Shown here: positions 17,521 through 25,883 of the stretch, in pieces
Layout of the letters: each line of letters opens with the position of its first letter
Numbering within the stretch: position 1 is the first letter of the stretch
NCBI GenBank assembly: GCA_963663495.1
Contig: OY760427.1
Span: 3,844,001 to 3,908,000, forward strand
Reading direction: 5' to 3'
DNA length: 64,000 nucleotides
Source: G963663495 sp963663495
GTDB lineage: Bacteria > Bacteroidota > Rhodothermia > Rhodothermales > Bin80
Made by a program: the position numbers and the translations under genes
Notes under the pieces: model-generated
The model's database searches: none
Told to the model about the DNA's origin: nothing
Seen by the model: only the letters and a program-made list of their open reading frames with translations

Positions 17521-18756
17521 ATGCCTCGTCTAATGCTCTTTGATGTTTCCTCGTACGGCCATCATGGTCAGTACATCCTCCAGCTGGTCGACTACTGGGT
17601 AAAGAAGGACATGAAAGGAACGCTGAATATAGTCATACCCGGGACCATGGTGTCGCTCCATCCACGCTTGGAGCGTATGGCGATGGAAAACGAATCCATC
17701 CGCCTTACCCGGATTGACAGGCCGCACGCATCGCGTTCGGGCGGAGCCCCGGAGCAGGTACAGGACATTCGCCGCCATGGCAAGCTATTACGTCGCTACG
17801 TGGAGCTACTGCGCCCCGACCATTGCCTGCTTATGTACTTCGACCAAGCTCAGGTCCCACTTGCTGCATGGATGCGCTTTTCTTTCCCTGTCCGCATGTC
17901 CGGTATCTATTTCAGGCCTTCGTTTCATTATGCGCTTCTGGCTGGCAAACGACCTACCCTGCGCGACAAGGTGGTGTCCCTTGGCAAACGATTCGTCCTT
18001 CACTCTGCTCTGCGCAATCGGCATTTTCACACGCTGTTTTGTCTGGATCCTTATGTCGTTCCGCATATCCGTGCAGCCCCGCATGGAACGGTTGTACACC
18101 TCGCTGACGGAATCCCGCATCCCAAGTCCCGGAGCCGTGCGGGGCAGCACCGTGACATTCAAGACGAGCGCCGAACGGCGCTGTTCTTCGGCAGCGTCGC
18201 ACCAAGAAAGGGTATCTTCGAAACGCTTGCGGCGCTGTTGCTACTATCCCCAGAATGCCAGGAAACCTTGTGCCTTATTGTTGCCGGACGGATACCGGAA
18301 GCGGTTAAGCCTGTTGTTGCAGCCGCAGCTCGCGAGACCCGGGTACAAATCGTCGTTATGGACCGGTTTATTGCCGACGAAGAGATCTCCGGCCTTTTTG
18401 CGAGCTCTGATCTGGTACTGGTCCCCTACCCTCGGCATGTCGGATCCAGTGGCGTGCTCGTGCGCGCAGTTGCTGCACAAAAACCCGTGCTGGGATCGGA
18501 CTACGGACTTGTCGGGGCCCACATCCGGCGGCATAGTCTCGGGCGCGCTGTGGACTGCACCAGTCCGCCTGCGTTGGCAAGCGCCTTGCAGGAATGGCTA
18601 ACCGACCCGAAAACCATTGCCCTTGATACGGACAAGGCTGTCGTCTTTGCAGCCACGCACACGGCCGAACACTTTTGCCGCACGATAATGAATCATCTGG
18701 CTCTGGAGAGCGCGGAAACAGCTAATCTTCACAACCAGCCAAAAGCCCAGCCGTAA
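17521..18756 (+). CDS. Glycosyltransferase, GT-B fold
   Basis: This 411-aa cytosolic protein has a C-terminal glycosyltransferase group 1-like half. It reads TALFFGSVAPRKGIFETLAAL around residue 222, then a DEEISGLFASSDLVLVPYPRHVGSSGVLVRAVAAQKPVLGSD stretch corresponding to the donor-binding region. The N-terminal half opens with LMLFDVSSYGHHGQY. The donor and acceptor sugars cannot be read from sequence. The last base of its stop codon is the first base of the next gene's ATG (TAATG). Confidence 0.82.
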   Translation: MPRLMLFDVSSYGHHGQYILQLVDYWVKKDMKGTLNIVIPGTMVSLHPRLERMAMENESIRLTRIDRPHASRSGGAPEQVQDIRRHGKLLRRYVELLRPDHCLLMYFDQAQVPLAAWMRFSFPVRMSGIYFRPSFHYALLAGKRPTLRDKVVSLGKRFVLHSALRNRHFHTLFCLDPYVVPHIRAAPHGTVVHLADGIPHPKSRSRAGQHRDIQDERRTALFFGSVAPRKGIFETLAALLLLSPECQETLCLIVAGRIPEAVKPVVAAAARETRVQIVVMDRFIADEEISGLFASSDLVLVPYPRHVGSSGVLVRAVAAQKPVLGSDYGLVGAHIRRHSLGRAVDCTSPPALASALQEWLTDPKTIALDTDKAVVFAATHTAEHFCRTIMNHLALESAETANLHNQPKAQP

Positions 18757-19943
18757 TGCGCATCCTGGTACACGACTTTGGGGGATACGCATTCGTGCTC
18801 CAGTTAAGCAAGGCTCTTGCCAAGCGCGGGCATACAGTGCGGCATGTCTACTGTGCATCGCTGACGACGACTCCACCAGGTGTGACGGATGAGGTAGCAG
18901 CGAAGCTGGATATACACGGCATCCGGCTGGGCAGTTCTATCAACAAGTATGCCTTCGTACAGCGTTGGTGGCAGGAGGAGCAGTATGGACGGATGGTTGC
19001 GCAAGATTGCGTCGCATTTAATCCAGATGTGGTGCTTTCCGGCAATACACCGCTCTCGTCTCAGCGCCATCTTGTGCGAGCGTGTCGCCGACGAGGGATC
19101 CGGTTTGTTTTCTGGGTGCAGGATTTTCTGGGCTTGGCGACCCGGACGATTCTTGCCCGCATGAGCCGTCCGTTAGGCGTTCTGGTTGGAGGCTACTTCA
19201 CGCGGTTAGAAGGCCGGCTGCTGCGCAAGAGCGATGCCGTGATCACCATTTCTCAGGACTTCTCGGATACACTCCGCAGAATGCGTGTGGATGAAAACCA
19301 CGTTACAGTGATCGAAAACTGGGGATGCCTGGAGGATCTACCCGTACGGCCCCGGAAGAACCGCTGGGCTACGCGCCACGGGTTGACGCAAGGCACCTGC
19401 TTCCTTTACAGCGGTACGCTTAGTATGAAGCATAACCCTGATATGCTCTTGCAGCTGGCAATCCGGATGCGTAGTTACCCTCATGTGAGGGTTATCGTTG
19501 TATCCCAAGGATCAGGAGCAGATTGGCTAAGCTCCAAAAAGGCGCAATATAATCTGGATCGCCTCATCATCTTACCGTACCAGACGAAGAAGGAGCTGGC
19601 TGATATGTATGCTACGGCGGATATCCTGGTTGCCGTGCTTGATGAGGCAGCGGGGATGTTTTCCGTACCATCAAAGGTGGCCGCCTACATGTGCTCCGAG
19701 AGGCCTTTACTTCTGGCAATTCCGCAAGATAACCTAGCGGCGCGTGTGGTATCCGACAGCGGTGCTGGAGTCGTGGTTTCGCCTGCAGATCAGGCCGGCT
19801 TCCTTGATGCAGCCGAGCATCTGCTGGTAAACCCCGAAGCGCGGAGGCAAATGGGTGTGGCCGCCAGGGCTTATGCAGAGAAGGCGTTTGCCATAGAGCC
19901 TGTCGCCGACCGGTTTGCATCCGTACTCCTCCCTTATTCATGA
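18756..19943 (+). CDS. Glycosyltransferase family 4-like, 3' end replaced by an IS
   Basis: This GT-B glycosyltransferase (395 aa) starts MRILVHDFGGYAFVLQLSKALAKRGH. Its C-terminal domain shows FLYSGTLSMKHNPDMLLQLA and DILVAVLDEAAGMFSVPSKVAAYMCSERPLLLAIP. The final residues after FASV come from an IS1380 element inserted at 19928, whose terminal repeat supplies the TGA stop at 19941-19943. Removing the element and one copy of its 5-bp duplication GTACT restores a frame ending TEICHLGQRGK with TAG at 21942-21944. Only about a dozen non-core residues are changed, so the enzyme is probably still active. Confidence 0.85.
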   Translation: MRILVHDFGGYAFVLQLSKALAKRGHTVRHVYCASLTTTPPGVTDEVAAKLDIHGIRLGSSINKYAFVQRWWQEEQYGRMVAQDCVAFNPDVVLSGNTPLSSQRHLVRACRRRGIRFVFWVQDFLGLATRTILARMSRPLGVLVGGYFTRLEGRLLRKSDAVITISQDFSDTLRRMRVDENHVTVIENWGCLEDLPVRPRKNRWATRHGLTQGTCFLYSGTLSMKHNPDMLLQLAIRMRSYPHVRVIVVSQGSGADWLSSKKAQYNLDRLIILPYQTKKELADMYATADILVAVLDEAAGMFSVPSKVAAYMCSERPLLLAIPQDNLAARVVSDSGAGVVVSPADQAGFLDAAEHLLVNPEARRQMGVAARAYAEKAFAIEPVADRFASVLLPYS

Positions 19944-20010
19944 GGGAGTTAAGTGGCGGGGAATCGTCGTTTAATATTATGGTGTAATATGTTGATTATA
20001 CACGGTTTGA

Positions 20011-21636
20011 ATGGGATCCTGTGCGACGCTCAAACGTTCAGAAACCCCAATACTCATTCACCCTGTAACACACCCGATGCAAGATCCCAAATCCAACCTT
20101 CTGTTCGCTTGCCAGTTCAATAAATCCGTTAAAGTTGTACGCTCCAAGACCGATAATCTAACATCGGATGCCGGCGTCATTCCTATGCGCCTGCTCATGG
20201 TGATCAGCACCTTGGCATGCCGACTCACTTCCGTGCTTAAGGACAATCGGTCCCAAGCTCGGATTACGCATAGCCTTGAGGAGTTAGTGCGGCAGTTACT
20301 GCTGCAACATGTGCAGGGGTGGGGACGTCAGTCAGATGCGGACAAGCTTCGAAGGGACCCCGCCATGCGCGTGGCCACTTCTTCCAAAAGGGGTATGAGG
20401 GCATTACAGGACGATAGGTCCCTGGCATCCCAGCCAACCATGTCTCGCTTCGTGCACATGTTGGCCGGGAAAAAGAATTTCAAGAAGTTGCGCCTTTTTG
20501 TAGAGACATTCGCCATGGAGCACCTGCTGCAGCGTGGTGGCGGGAAGCGCCGCCCCGAGGTGGTCTTTGATGTGGACGGTGTACCGGTAGATACACATGG
20601 CAAGCAGCAGGGCAGCAAGTGGAACGGATATTACAAGCGCACCATCTTTCTGCCCCTTATCGCCATATGCGGTGAGTCGGGCGACATGTTGGGGGCGGAA
20701 TTGCGAGGGGGCACGAAGAATGTGGTGAAGGACTGCTACGGTTTCATTCGACGCATTGGGCTGGCATTGCGTGAACATGTGGCCGACAAGGTCATTGTCC
20801 GATTGGACGCAGGCTTCAACAGTGGCGAATTATGTGATAAGCTGGAGAACGACCGTATCGGCTACGTGATGCGTCTGAAAGGGAACGATGTGATTGACGG
20901 GCTTGCGGCGCCTCATTTGGAGGGTGATCAGCCGTCGGACGAATGCTACCACGAACTGCGCTACCGTGCAAAGTGCTGGTCCGTAGAGCGTCGTGTGGTG
21001 CTCGTGGTTGTTCCGGTGCCGGGAGAGCTTTTTCCGCGGCATTTCTATCTGATCACCGATCTGGATGTAGAAGCCTATCCGGCAGAGCAGCTTGTGAATC
21101 TGTACCGGAAGAGAGGAAAGGCGGAAAAGCACTTCGGGGAGCTGAATGCGGCTTGCTCCATGGCGCTGTCGTCGGTTCTCCGTCCGAAGACACACTATAA
21201 GGGCCGGCCTGTAGTGCGGGTGCCTGATGAGTCGGAGCCTGATGAGTCGGAACAGGATGAGTCGGAGCCTGATGAGTCGGAACAGGATGAGTCGGAACAG
21301 GATGAGTCGGAACAGGATGGGTCGGAACAGGATGGGTCGGAACAGGATGGGTCGGAACAGGATGCCGAGATCCGAGCCGAGAACGAGGTCCTGCTACAGG
21401 TATACCTTCTAACTTATCAGCTCATGCATGTGGGGCGCTGCCTTATGCGAGAGCCTGACGAATCCCAGATAAGTCTGAGCACCTATCGCGAGCGTGTACT
21501 CAAGGTGGGGGCCCGCTTCGTACAACACGCGCGCAACATCGTTATCCACATTGCCGCCAGCGCAGATGCTGCATGGGAGCAATTTTGGCGACGTTATTGT
21601 CAACTCACATGGATCACGCTTCCCTTGAAGAGCTAG
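20011..21636 (+). CDS. IS1380 family transposase
   Basis: This is a DDE transposase of up to 541 aa; an internal ATG at 20077 (MQDPKSNLL) is an equally plausible start. Family features are LRRDPAMRVATSSKRG, LASQPTMSRFVHML, the first catalytic Asp in VVFDVDGVPVDTHGKQQGS, the second in VIVRLDAGFNSGEL and the Glu in KAEKHFGELN. An unusual insertion just after the Glu region holds nine tandem D[E/G]SE pentapeptides. The reading frame is intact, so this copy may be active. Confidence 0.9.
   Translation: MGSCATLKRSETPILIHPVTHPMQDPKSNLLFACQFNKSVKVVRSKTDNLTSDAGVIPMRLLMVISTLACRLTSVLKDNRSQARITHSLEELVRQLLLQHVQGWGRQSDADKLRRDPAMRVATSSKRGMRALQDDRSLASQPTMSRFVHMLAGKKNFKKLRLFVETFAMEHLLQRGGGKRRPEVVFDVDGVPVDTHGKQQGSKWNGYYKRTIFLPLIAICGESGDMLGAELRGGTKNVVKDCYGFIRRIGLALREHVADKVIVRLDAGFNSGELCDKLENDRIGYVMRLKGNDVIDGLAAPHLEGDQPSDECYHELRYRAKCWSVERRVVLVVVPVPGELFPRHFYLITDLDVEAYPAEQLVNLYRKRGKAEKHFGELNAACSMALSSVLRPKTHYKGRPVVRVPDESEPDESEQDESEPDESEQDESEQDESEQDGSEQDGSEQDGSEQDAEIRAENEVLLQVYLLTYQLMHVGRCLMREPDESQISLSTYRERVLKVGARFVQHARNIVIHIAASADAAWEQFWRRYCQLTWITLPLKS
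21223..21357 (+). repeat. 15-bp minisatellite inside the IS1380 transposase gene
   Basis: Nine tandem 15-bp units of the type CCTGATGAGTCGGAG / CAGGATGAGTCGGAA encode (P/Q)D(E/G)SE pentapeptides. The second IS1380 copy has only two units, and the C-terminal parts of the two copies differ by exactly 105 bp, i.e. seven units. The array keeps the frame open, so it lengthens an acidic linker. The variation shows slippage or unequal exchange. Confidence 0.9.
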
Positions 21637-22030
21637 CCAAGTCATATTTGCGCCTGCGCTTCGACACCGCAGGCGCCCAACGCGGAAAGCGGAAAGAGAA
21701 GGTAGGCAGAGGTGTGTCTACCCGACAGACGTCTTCCCAAAATCTCGGTAATGTGACCGCTATCGAGTCGGGAAAAGGGCCTAAACTGGTGTTTTCAGCC
21801 CCTCTCATGGTCGTCCCTACGCATGAACAACGCACAATCGGTCCTGCAGGTACCGAAACAGCACTTTTAGACCCGAACAGGGTACATCATGAATATTGCA
21901 GGGTACTGACAGAGATCTGCCATTTGGGGCAGCGTGGGAAGTAGGGAAAATGATGAGTCGTTCAGTTGGCTGATATTCGCCCGAATCGTATGGGAGTCAT
22001 ATGACTGAGTGCCACGCGTTTTCGCAGGCG

Positions 22031-22195
22031 TTACTTTTTGTGCTTTGGTGGTGCGGACAGGATGGCTTTCGCCAGTTCTTCCGGTATGGTAGGGATGGAT
22101 TGTTGGATATTGAGAATGTCGTTTGTTACGGGGCGGCCGGGGCGTTTCGTTTCCTGAATCTTGTTACCGGGCTTCGGGGATTTATTTATGCGCAT
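22031..22195 (-). CDS. Small basic hypothetical protein, 54 aa
   Basis: The ATG at 22193-22195 opens MRINKSPKPGNKIQETKRPGRPV, ending ILSAPPKHKK at TAA. It has an AT-hook-like KRPGRP core and a basic C-terminus, so nucleic-acid binding is possible. It reads like a genuine short protein (PEELAKAILSAPPK) rather than random sequence. It lies downstream of the broken cytosine methyltransferase on the same strand and may have belonged to the same mobile or restriction region. Function is unknown. Confidence 0.45.
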   Translation of the reverse strand: MRINKSPKPGNKIQETKRPGRPVTNDILNIQQSIPTIPEELAKAILSAPPKHKK

Positions 22196-22434
22196 GGCGT
22201 TATAGGCTATAGAGTAGCACTAATCCATTGGGGCAGAATACCGAAATGATTTCATGGCGGACATCTGCTTAGAGCATGTAGGAGGCTGCATACATTGCTA
22301 TCCAGTTTTCACGACAGTCGATCAATTACCGATTCCTTGGCTTGTATCGGGACACTCGTGATAATGCGGAAGTACTGGGCGGACCCCGGTACGGGCCACG
22401 AAGTGCACCGGACGAACCCATGAGACGCGGGCCA

Positions 22435-22538
22435 TCAAGCACAGATATGGAAAAGCTGGCGCATAACGGCCCTGACCACCGGAATGGGTACGGCGTTGCC
22501 AGTAAGCCGTCTGACGGTCGTTATCGGACTGTCAATCT
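22435..22538 (-). pseudogene. DNA cytosine-5 methyltransferase, extreme C-terminus
   Basis: On the minus strand this reads IDSPITTVRRLTGNAVPIPVV and then RAVMRQLFHICA before TGA at 22435-22437. The LTGNAVP element is conserved motif X of C5-cytosine methyltransferases. It continues the fragment at 24601-24747 across the IS66 insertion; joining the two and dropping one 8-bp duplication keeps the frame. A 37-codon open frame overlaps the stop (TGATG) at 22322-22435, with no recognisable function. Confidence 0.8.
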
Positions 22539-24600
22539 GTATCCGTACGGTGAAGTACATGGTAAAGCGGGCTTAGCATTGGTCTGCGTAGTCCGCTTGT
22601 AGAGCTTAGTGCAAGGTGATTATACGCCGGGTTTGGTGTGCCGATATGGGAATTTCGGAGTGGTGTGCAGCTTATCGTCTTGGCGCCTGAATGCAGGCAG
22701 CAATCAGCGTCTTTGGGGACAAAAAACATGGGTTTTGGGGAGAAGAACCGGAACATTGTGGCGGACGCACATGTACACGAACTATGCGGCCCAAGGTATC
22801 TTTCTCCCCCTCTTCTCCTGCCGGTGAAGCCCTTTTTCAGAGGCTAAGAAACCAAGAGGCTGAGAACAAGGATCTGCGAAAGCAGGTCCGTCGCTTGGAG
22901 AAAAAAGCCGATCGTCTATCCAAGAACATCGCGGATATGGCTGCGAAGATTAGCCATCTGGAAGACAGGTTGGAACAAGCGCATCGCCTACTCTCTGGCA
23001 AAAAGAGTGAGCGTTACACGCCGGCGGACAATGCGCAGCAAGGCCAGTTGTCTGGAGAGGAACCAGAAGCTGTTGAGCCCGAGGAGGAGGAGTATGTCCC
23101 GGTAAAGCGCAAGCGGCGTGGGAAGAAGCCGGTGCGTGGGCCGATTCCGGACCATCTGCCCAGAGAGGTGATCCGCCTTGAGCCGGAGGGCAGCACCGCG
23201 GGTATGAAGTACATCGGCGAGGAAGTAACGGAGTACCTGGAATATGTGCCGGGCTTCACGAGGGTAGTACGGATTGTGCGGCCGAAGTACGTTGTCTGCA
23301 AGGAGCCTCGCAAGGGGGTGGTCATAGCGCCGTTGCCGAAGCGTGTCATACCGAAGGGGAAGGCGGGTCCGGGGTTGTTGGCATATTTGGCGGTAGCCAA
23401 ATATGTCGATCATATGCCGCTATACCGGCTGCGGAAGAAGTTTCAGCGCCATGGCGTGAAGCTATCGGCTGCTACAATGGGGGATTGGATTGCGAAGGTA
23501 GCGACGTATCTGGGTCCGTTAGGAGATGCGTTGCGTAAGGAGGTGCTTCGTAGCGGGTATCTGCAGGTGGATGAGACAACGTTCCCGGTGCAAAAGCCGA
23601 AGAAGGAAGGGGAGGAGAAGAAAGGGAAGAAAAACGAAGGAAAGACGCATCGCGGCTATCTTTGGGTATACCTGGCACCGCGGGCGAAGGTGGTGATGAT
23701 GGATTACAGCCCGAGCCGTGCGCGCGCTGGACCGTGGGAATTCTTGCGCGGATATAGAGGGGCGATGCAAACCGACGGGTATGTGGTGTACGATGCGTTT
23801 GGTACGCGGGGCGGGATAACGCTGTTTGGATGTATGGCGCATGCGCGTCGCAAGTTTTATGACTGCAGGAAAAAGGAGCCCAAGAAGGTGCGCCATGTAA
23901 TGGAGGAAATCCGGCAGTTGTATGCGATAGAGCGTGGGTTGCGTAAGGAGGGAGCTGGTCCGGCTCGGCGTGTGGAGGTACGACAGGAGGAGGCACGGCC
24001 GGTACTGGAGAAGTTGAAGCCATGGCTTGAGGAGAGTCGTGAGCACCGGCCGAGTGCGGGATGGGATGAAGCCGTGGGGTACATGCTCAACAGGTGGGAG
24101 AAGCTGGTTTGTTACCTGGAAGACGGCAAGGTTGAGATTGATAACAATCTGGTCGAGAACCAGATGCGAGCGATTGCGCTTGGTCGAAAAAACCATCTGT
24201 TTGCGGGATCGCATGCGGCAGCGCAGCGGTCCGCAGTACTGTACTCTCTTTTTGCCACATGCAAGTTGCAATCGACAAACCCGATTGAATGGCTTACCGA
24301 CGTACTACGCCGTCTTCCGACACATCCTGCCGACCGCATGGCTGAACTCTTGCCCCATCATTGGAAAGCTAGTCGGGACTTGCAGCAAGCTACCGTCAAG
24401 AAAGCGGCATAGGAGCCCCTAAACAGGCGCGCCCGGGTCATCCGACTAGATCCGTGTACGGGTCTGCGAATACGCTGTTAGGTACTTAACTCCTGCACAC
24501 CCAACCGACGCTAGCCTATAAACCTTCGAACCGCGCCCTAACTTACTCTAATTGAGAGAGTAAATACCCTCGGTTATAATGTACTTCACCGGACGGATAC
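22539..24600 (+). mobile_element. IS66-family element, copy A (complete, 8-bp duplication)
   Basis: The terminal inverted repeats are GTATCCGTACGGTGAAGTAC at 22539 and its near-complement ending at 24600. Both flanks carry GTCAATCT (22531-22538 and 24601-24608), the 8-bp duplication expected for IS66. At 2062 bp it carries only tnpC, like the ISBst12 subgroup that lacks tnpA and tnpB. The insertion split a DNA cytosine methyltransferase gene. It is nearly identical to copy B at 49569-51635. Confidence 0.95.
22784..24412 (+). CDS. tnpC: IS66 family transposase TnpC (copy A)
   Basis: This is a 542-aa transposase from ATG 22784 (MRPKVSFSPSSPAGEALF), the start shared with copy B. An N-terminal leucine-zipper-like coiled coil (about residues 20-75) and an acidic/basic linker precede a CxxC-free zinc-finger region. 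The DDE catalytic core shows YLQVDETTFPV, MQTDGYVVYDAF and VEIDNNLVENQMRAIALGRKNHLFAGS. The frame is intact, so this copy is potentially active. Confidence 0.9.
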   Translation: MRPKVSFSPSSPAGEALFQRLRNQEAENKDLRKQVRRLEKKADRLSKNIADMAAKISHLEDRLEQAHRLLSGKKSERYTPADNAQQGQLSGEEPEAVEPEEEEYVPVKRKRRGKKPVRGPIPDHLPREVIRLEPEGSTAGMKYIGEEVTEYLEYVPGFTRVVRIVRPKYVVCKEPRKGVVIAPLPKRVIPKGKAGPGLLAYLAVAKYVDHMPLYRLRKKFQRHGVKLSAATMGDWIAKVATYLGPLGDALRKEVLRSGYLQVDETTFPVQKPKKEGEEKKGKKNEGKTHRGYLWVYLAPRAKVVMMDYSPSRARAGPWEFLRGYRGAMQTDGYVVYDAFGTRGGITLFGCMAHARRKFYDCRKKEPKKVRHVMEEIRQLYAIERGLRKEGAGPARRVEVRQEEARPVLEKLKPWLEESREHRPSAGWDEAVGYMLNRWEKLVCYLEDGKVEIDNNLVENQMRAIALGRKNHLFAGSHAAAQRSAVLYSLFATCKLQSTNPIEWLTDVLRRLPTHPADRMAELLPHHWKASRDLQQATVKKAA

Positions 24601-24747
24601 GTCAATCTCGTAGCTGTCGGGGAAGCCTTGCAGGCGCAGTATTGCGCGGCCCGTTCGTCTCCGTTCTCCGTCCACGAGCAAGTAATTGTAGCTGACCGAT
24701 GCCCGGAGTGCGCATGAGTACGGATGGCTTGATACGTTGCCGCTTAC
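24601..24747 (-). pseudogene. DNA cytosine-5 methyltransferase fragment (motif IX/X side)
   Basis: The minus-strand reading is ALRASVSYNYLLVDGERR followed by RTGRAILRLQGFPDSYEID. The LRLQGFPDSY block is a hallmark of C5 methyltransferases, just before motif X. IS66 copy A is inserted after EID, and the remaining tail is at 22435-22538. The catalytic N-terminal part (PCQ loop) is absent; an IS1595 element begins where it should continue. This gene is dead and is a trace of a lost restriction-modification or orphan methylation system. Confidence 0.85.
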
Positions 24748-24753
24748 ATCTGG

Positions 24754-25710
24754 CTATGAAATGAGGGATTTGTACATGAGTCGTTTACCGACCAGTCCTT
24801 GAGCAATTATTGCCATTTGCTCCGCTGTGTCGTAGTCGCGTGCATTGTGTCGCCCTGCAAATGCGTTCACGTACCGCTGTAGGTGCTTCTTGCTCATGTG
24901 GTGGTACGTTCCGTAGTACCTACGCTTCAGCAAAGACCAGAAGCTCTCTACGCCTTTGGTATGGACCTGCTCACGAACGTATTCGCCAACAGAGTGGCGT
25001 ACGTAGGCGTGGTTGTTGCCGCCCCGGTATGTTGACGAGCCATCCGTATAGACCTCGGTGTCTTCCGAGACATGGGTATCTACAAACGCATTGAGCGTCT
25101 GTCCGTCTGTGTTTTCTACTACCTGAGCAGAAATGCTATTGGTGTCACGATCACGGACTCCTACAACGGCTTTCTTACCTACTGGCCCACGGCCTGCTTT
25201 CAGCTTCTTGCTGGCGTGCTTGTTCTTTTCCTTGCCACCGAAGTAGGCTTCGTCAACCTCTACCGGACCGGCAAATAGTGCATGTTCTCCATTCCATGAT
25301 TGTCGAATACGGTGGGCCAGATGCCACGCTGTCGTCTGGGTTATGCTAAGGTCACGATGCAGCTTCATGCTGGATACACCCTTGATACTGGTAGTCAGGA
25401 TGTAAATGGCTAATGCCCATACCTGGTATCCCAGTTTGGAGTCCTGCATTACTGTCCCTATGCGGACACTGAATCGTTTACGGCAGTTACGGCAACGATA
25501 AGGCATGCTAGGATGTTTGGCTCCAGACTATACGTTTATAGACGCACAGTGCGGGCAAACAGGAGTGTCGCCCCAACGCTTCATTGCGAACCATGCTTCG
25601 GCTGATGGGTCGTCTGGAAACATTTTGGTTAGCTTGATCAAGGACACTCCTTCACGATCAGCCCGTCCAGGGCCATTTGTGCTTCTGTTGTTTCTTTTCT
25701 TTGAAGGCAT
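24754..25710 (-). pseudogene. IS1595 (ISXO2-like) transposase with an in-frame TAG
   Basis: The protein begins MPSKKRNNRSTNGPG with a zinc ribbon CPHC...YRCRNCRKRFSV and then has the ISXO2-like core. Core motifs are VEVDEAYFGGKEKNKH, EVYTDGSSTYRG and HTKGVESFWSLLKRRYYGTYHHMS. A single TAG at 25528-25530 splits it after CPHCASINV; the frame resumes immediately as SGAKHPSMPYRCRNC. Without that codon the protein would be a normal full-length 318-aa transposase. The element's ends are not clear to me; the left end must be near 24745-24753, where the methyltransferase fragment stops. Confidence 0.85.
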
Positions 25711-25883
25711 TTAGTGGGTCATCAATCTATCACGGGATGGTGCCCATTTTCGGTATATTCGGTTCCCGCTTTACGCGACCACACTGCAATTATTTCAACA
25801 ATTTAACGCGCGTGGCATTCAGCCATATAACTCCCTTTTGTTGCGGATTCTTGGTAGCCTGTCACCCGTCTTTCCCTGCTAAC

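Larger units (their letters stand above)
19928..21902 (+). mobile_element. IS1380-family element, copy 1 (complete, 5-bp target duplication)
   Basis: The element is bounded by CCTCCCTTATTCATGA at 19928 and an inverted end TCATGAATATTGCAGG finishing at 21902. It is flanked on both sides by GTACT (19923-19927 and 21903-21907), a clear target duplication. Length is 1975 bp with one transposase gene. It sits at the extreme 3' end of a glycosyltransferase gene. A second, rearranged copy lies at 27778-29650. Confidence 0.92.

Noticed and set aside
23519..24271. A 250-codon open frame on the minus strand, and its match on the plus strand at 49897-50649
   Set aside because: Both are antisense to the IS66 tnpC genes, with low-complexity residue composition and no recognisable features.
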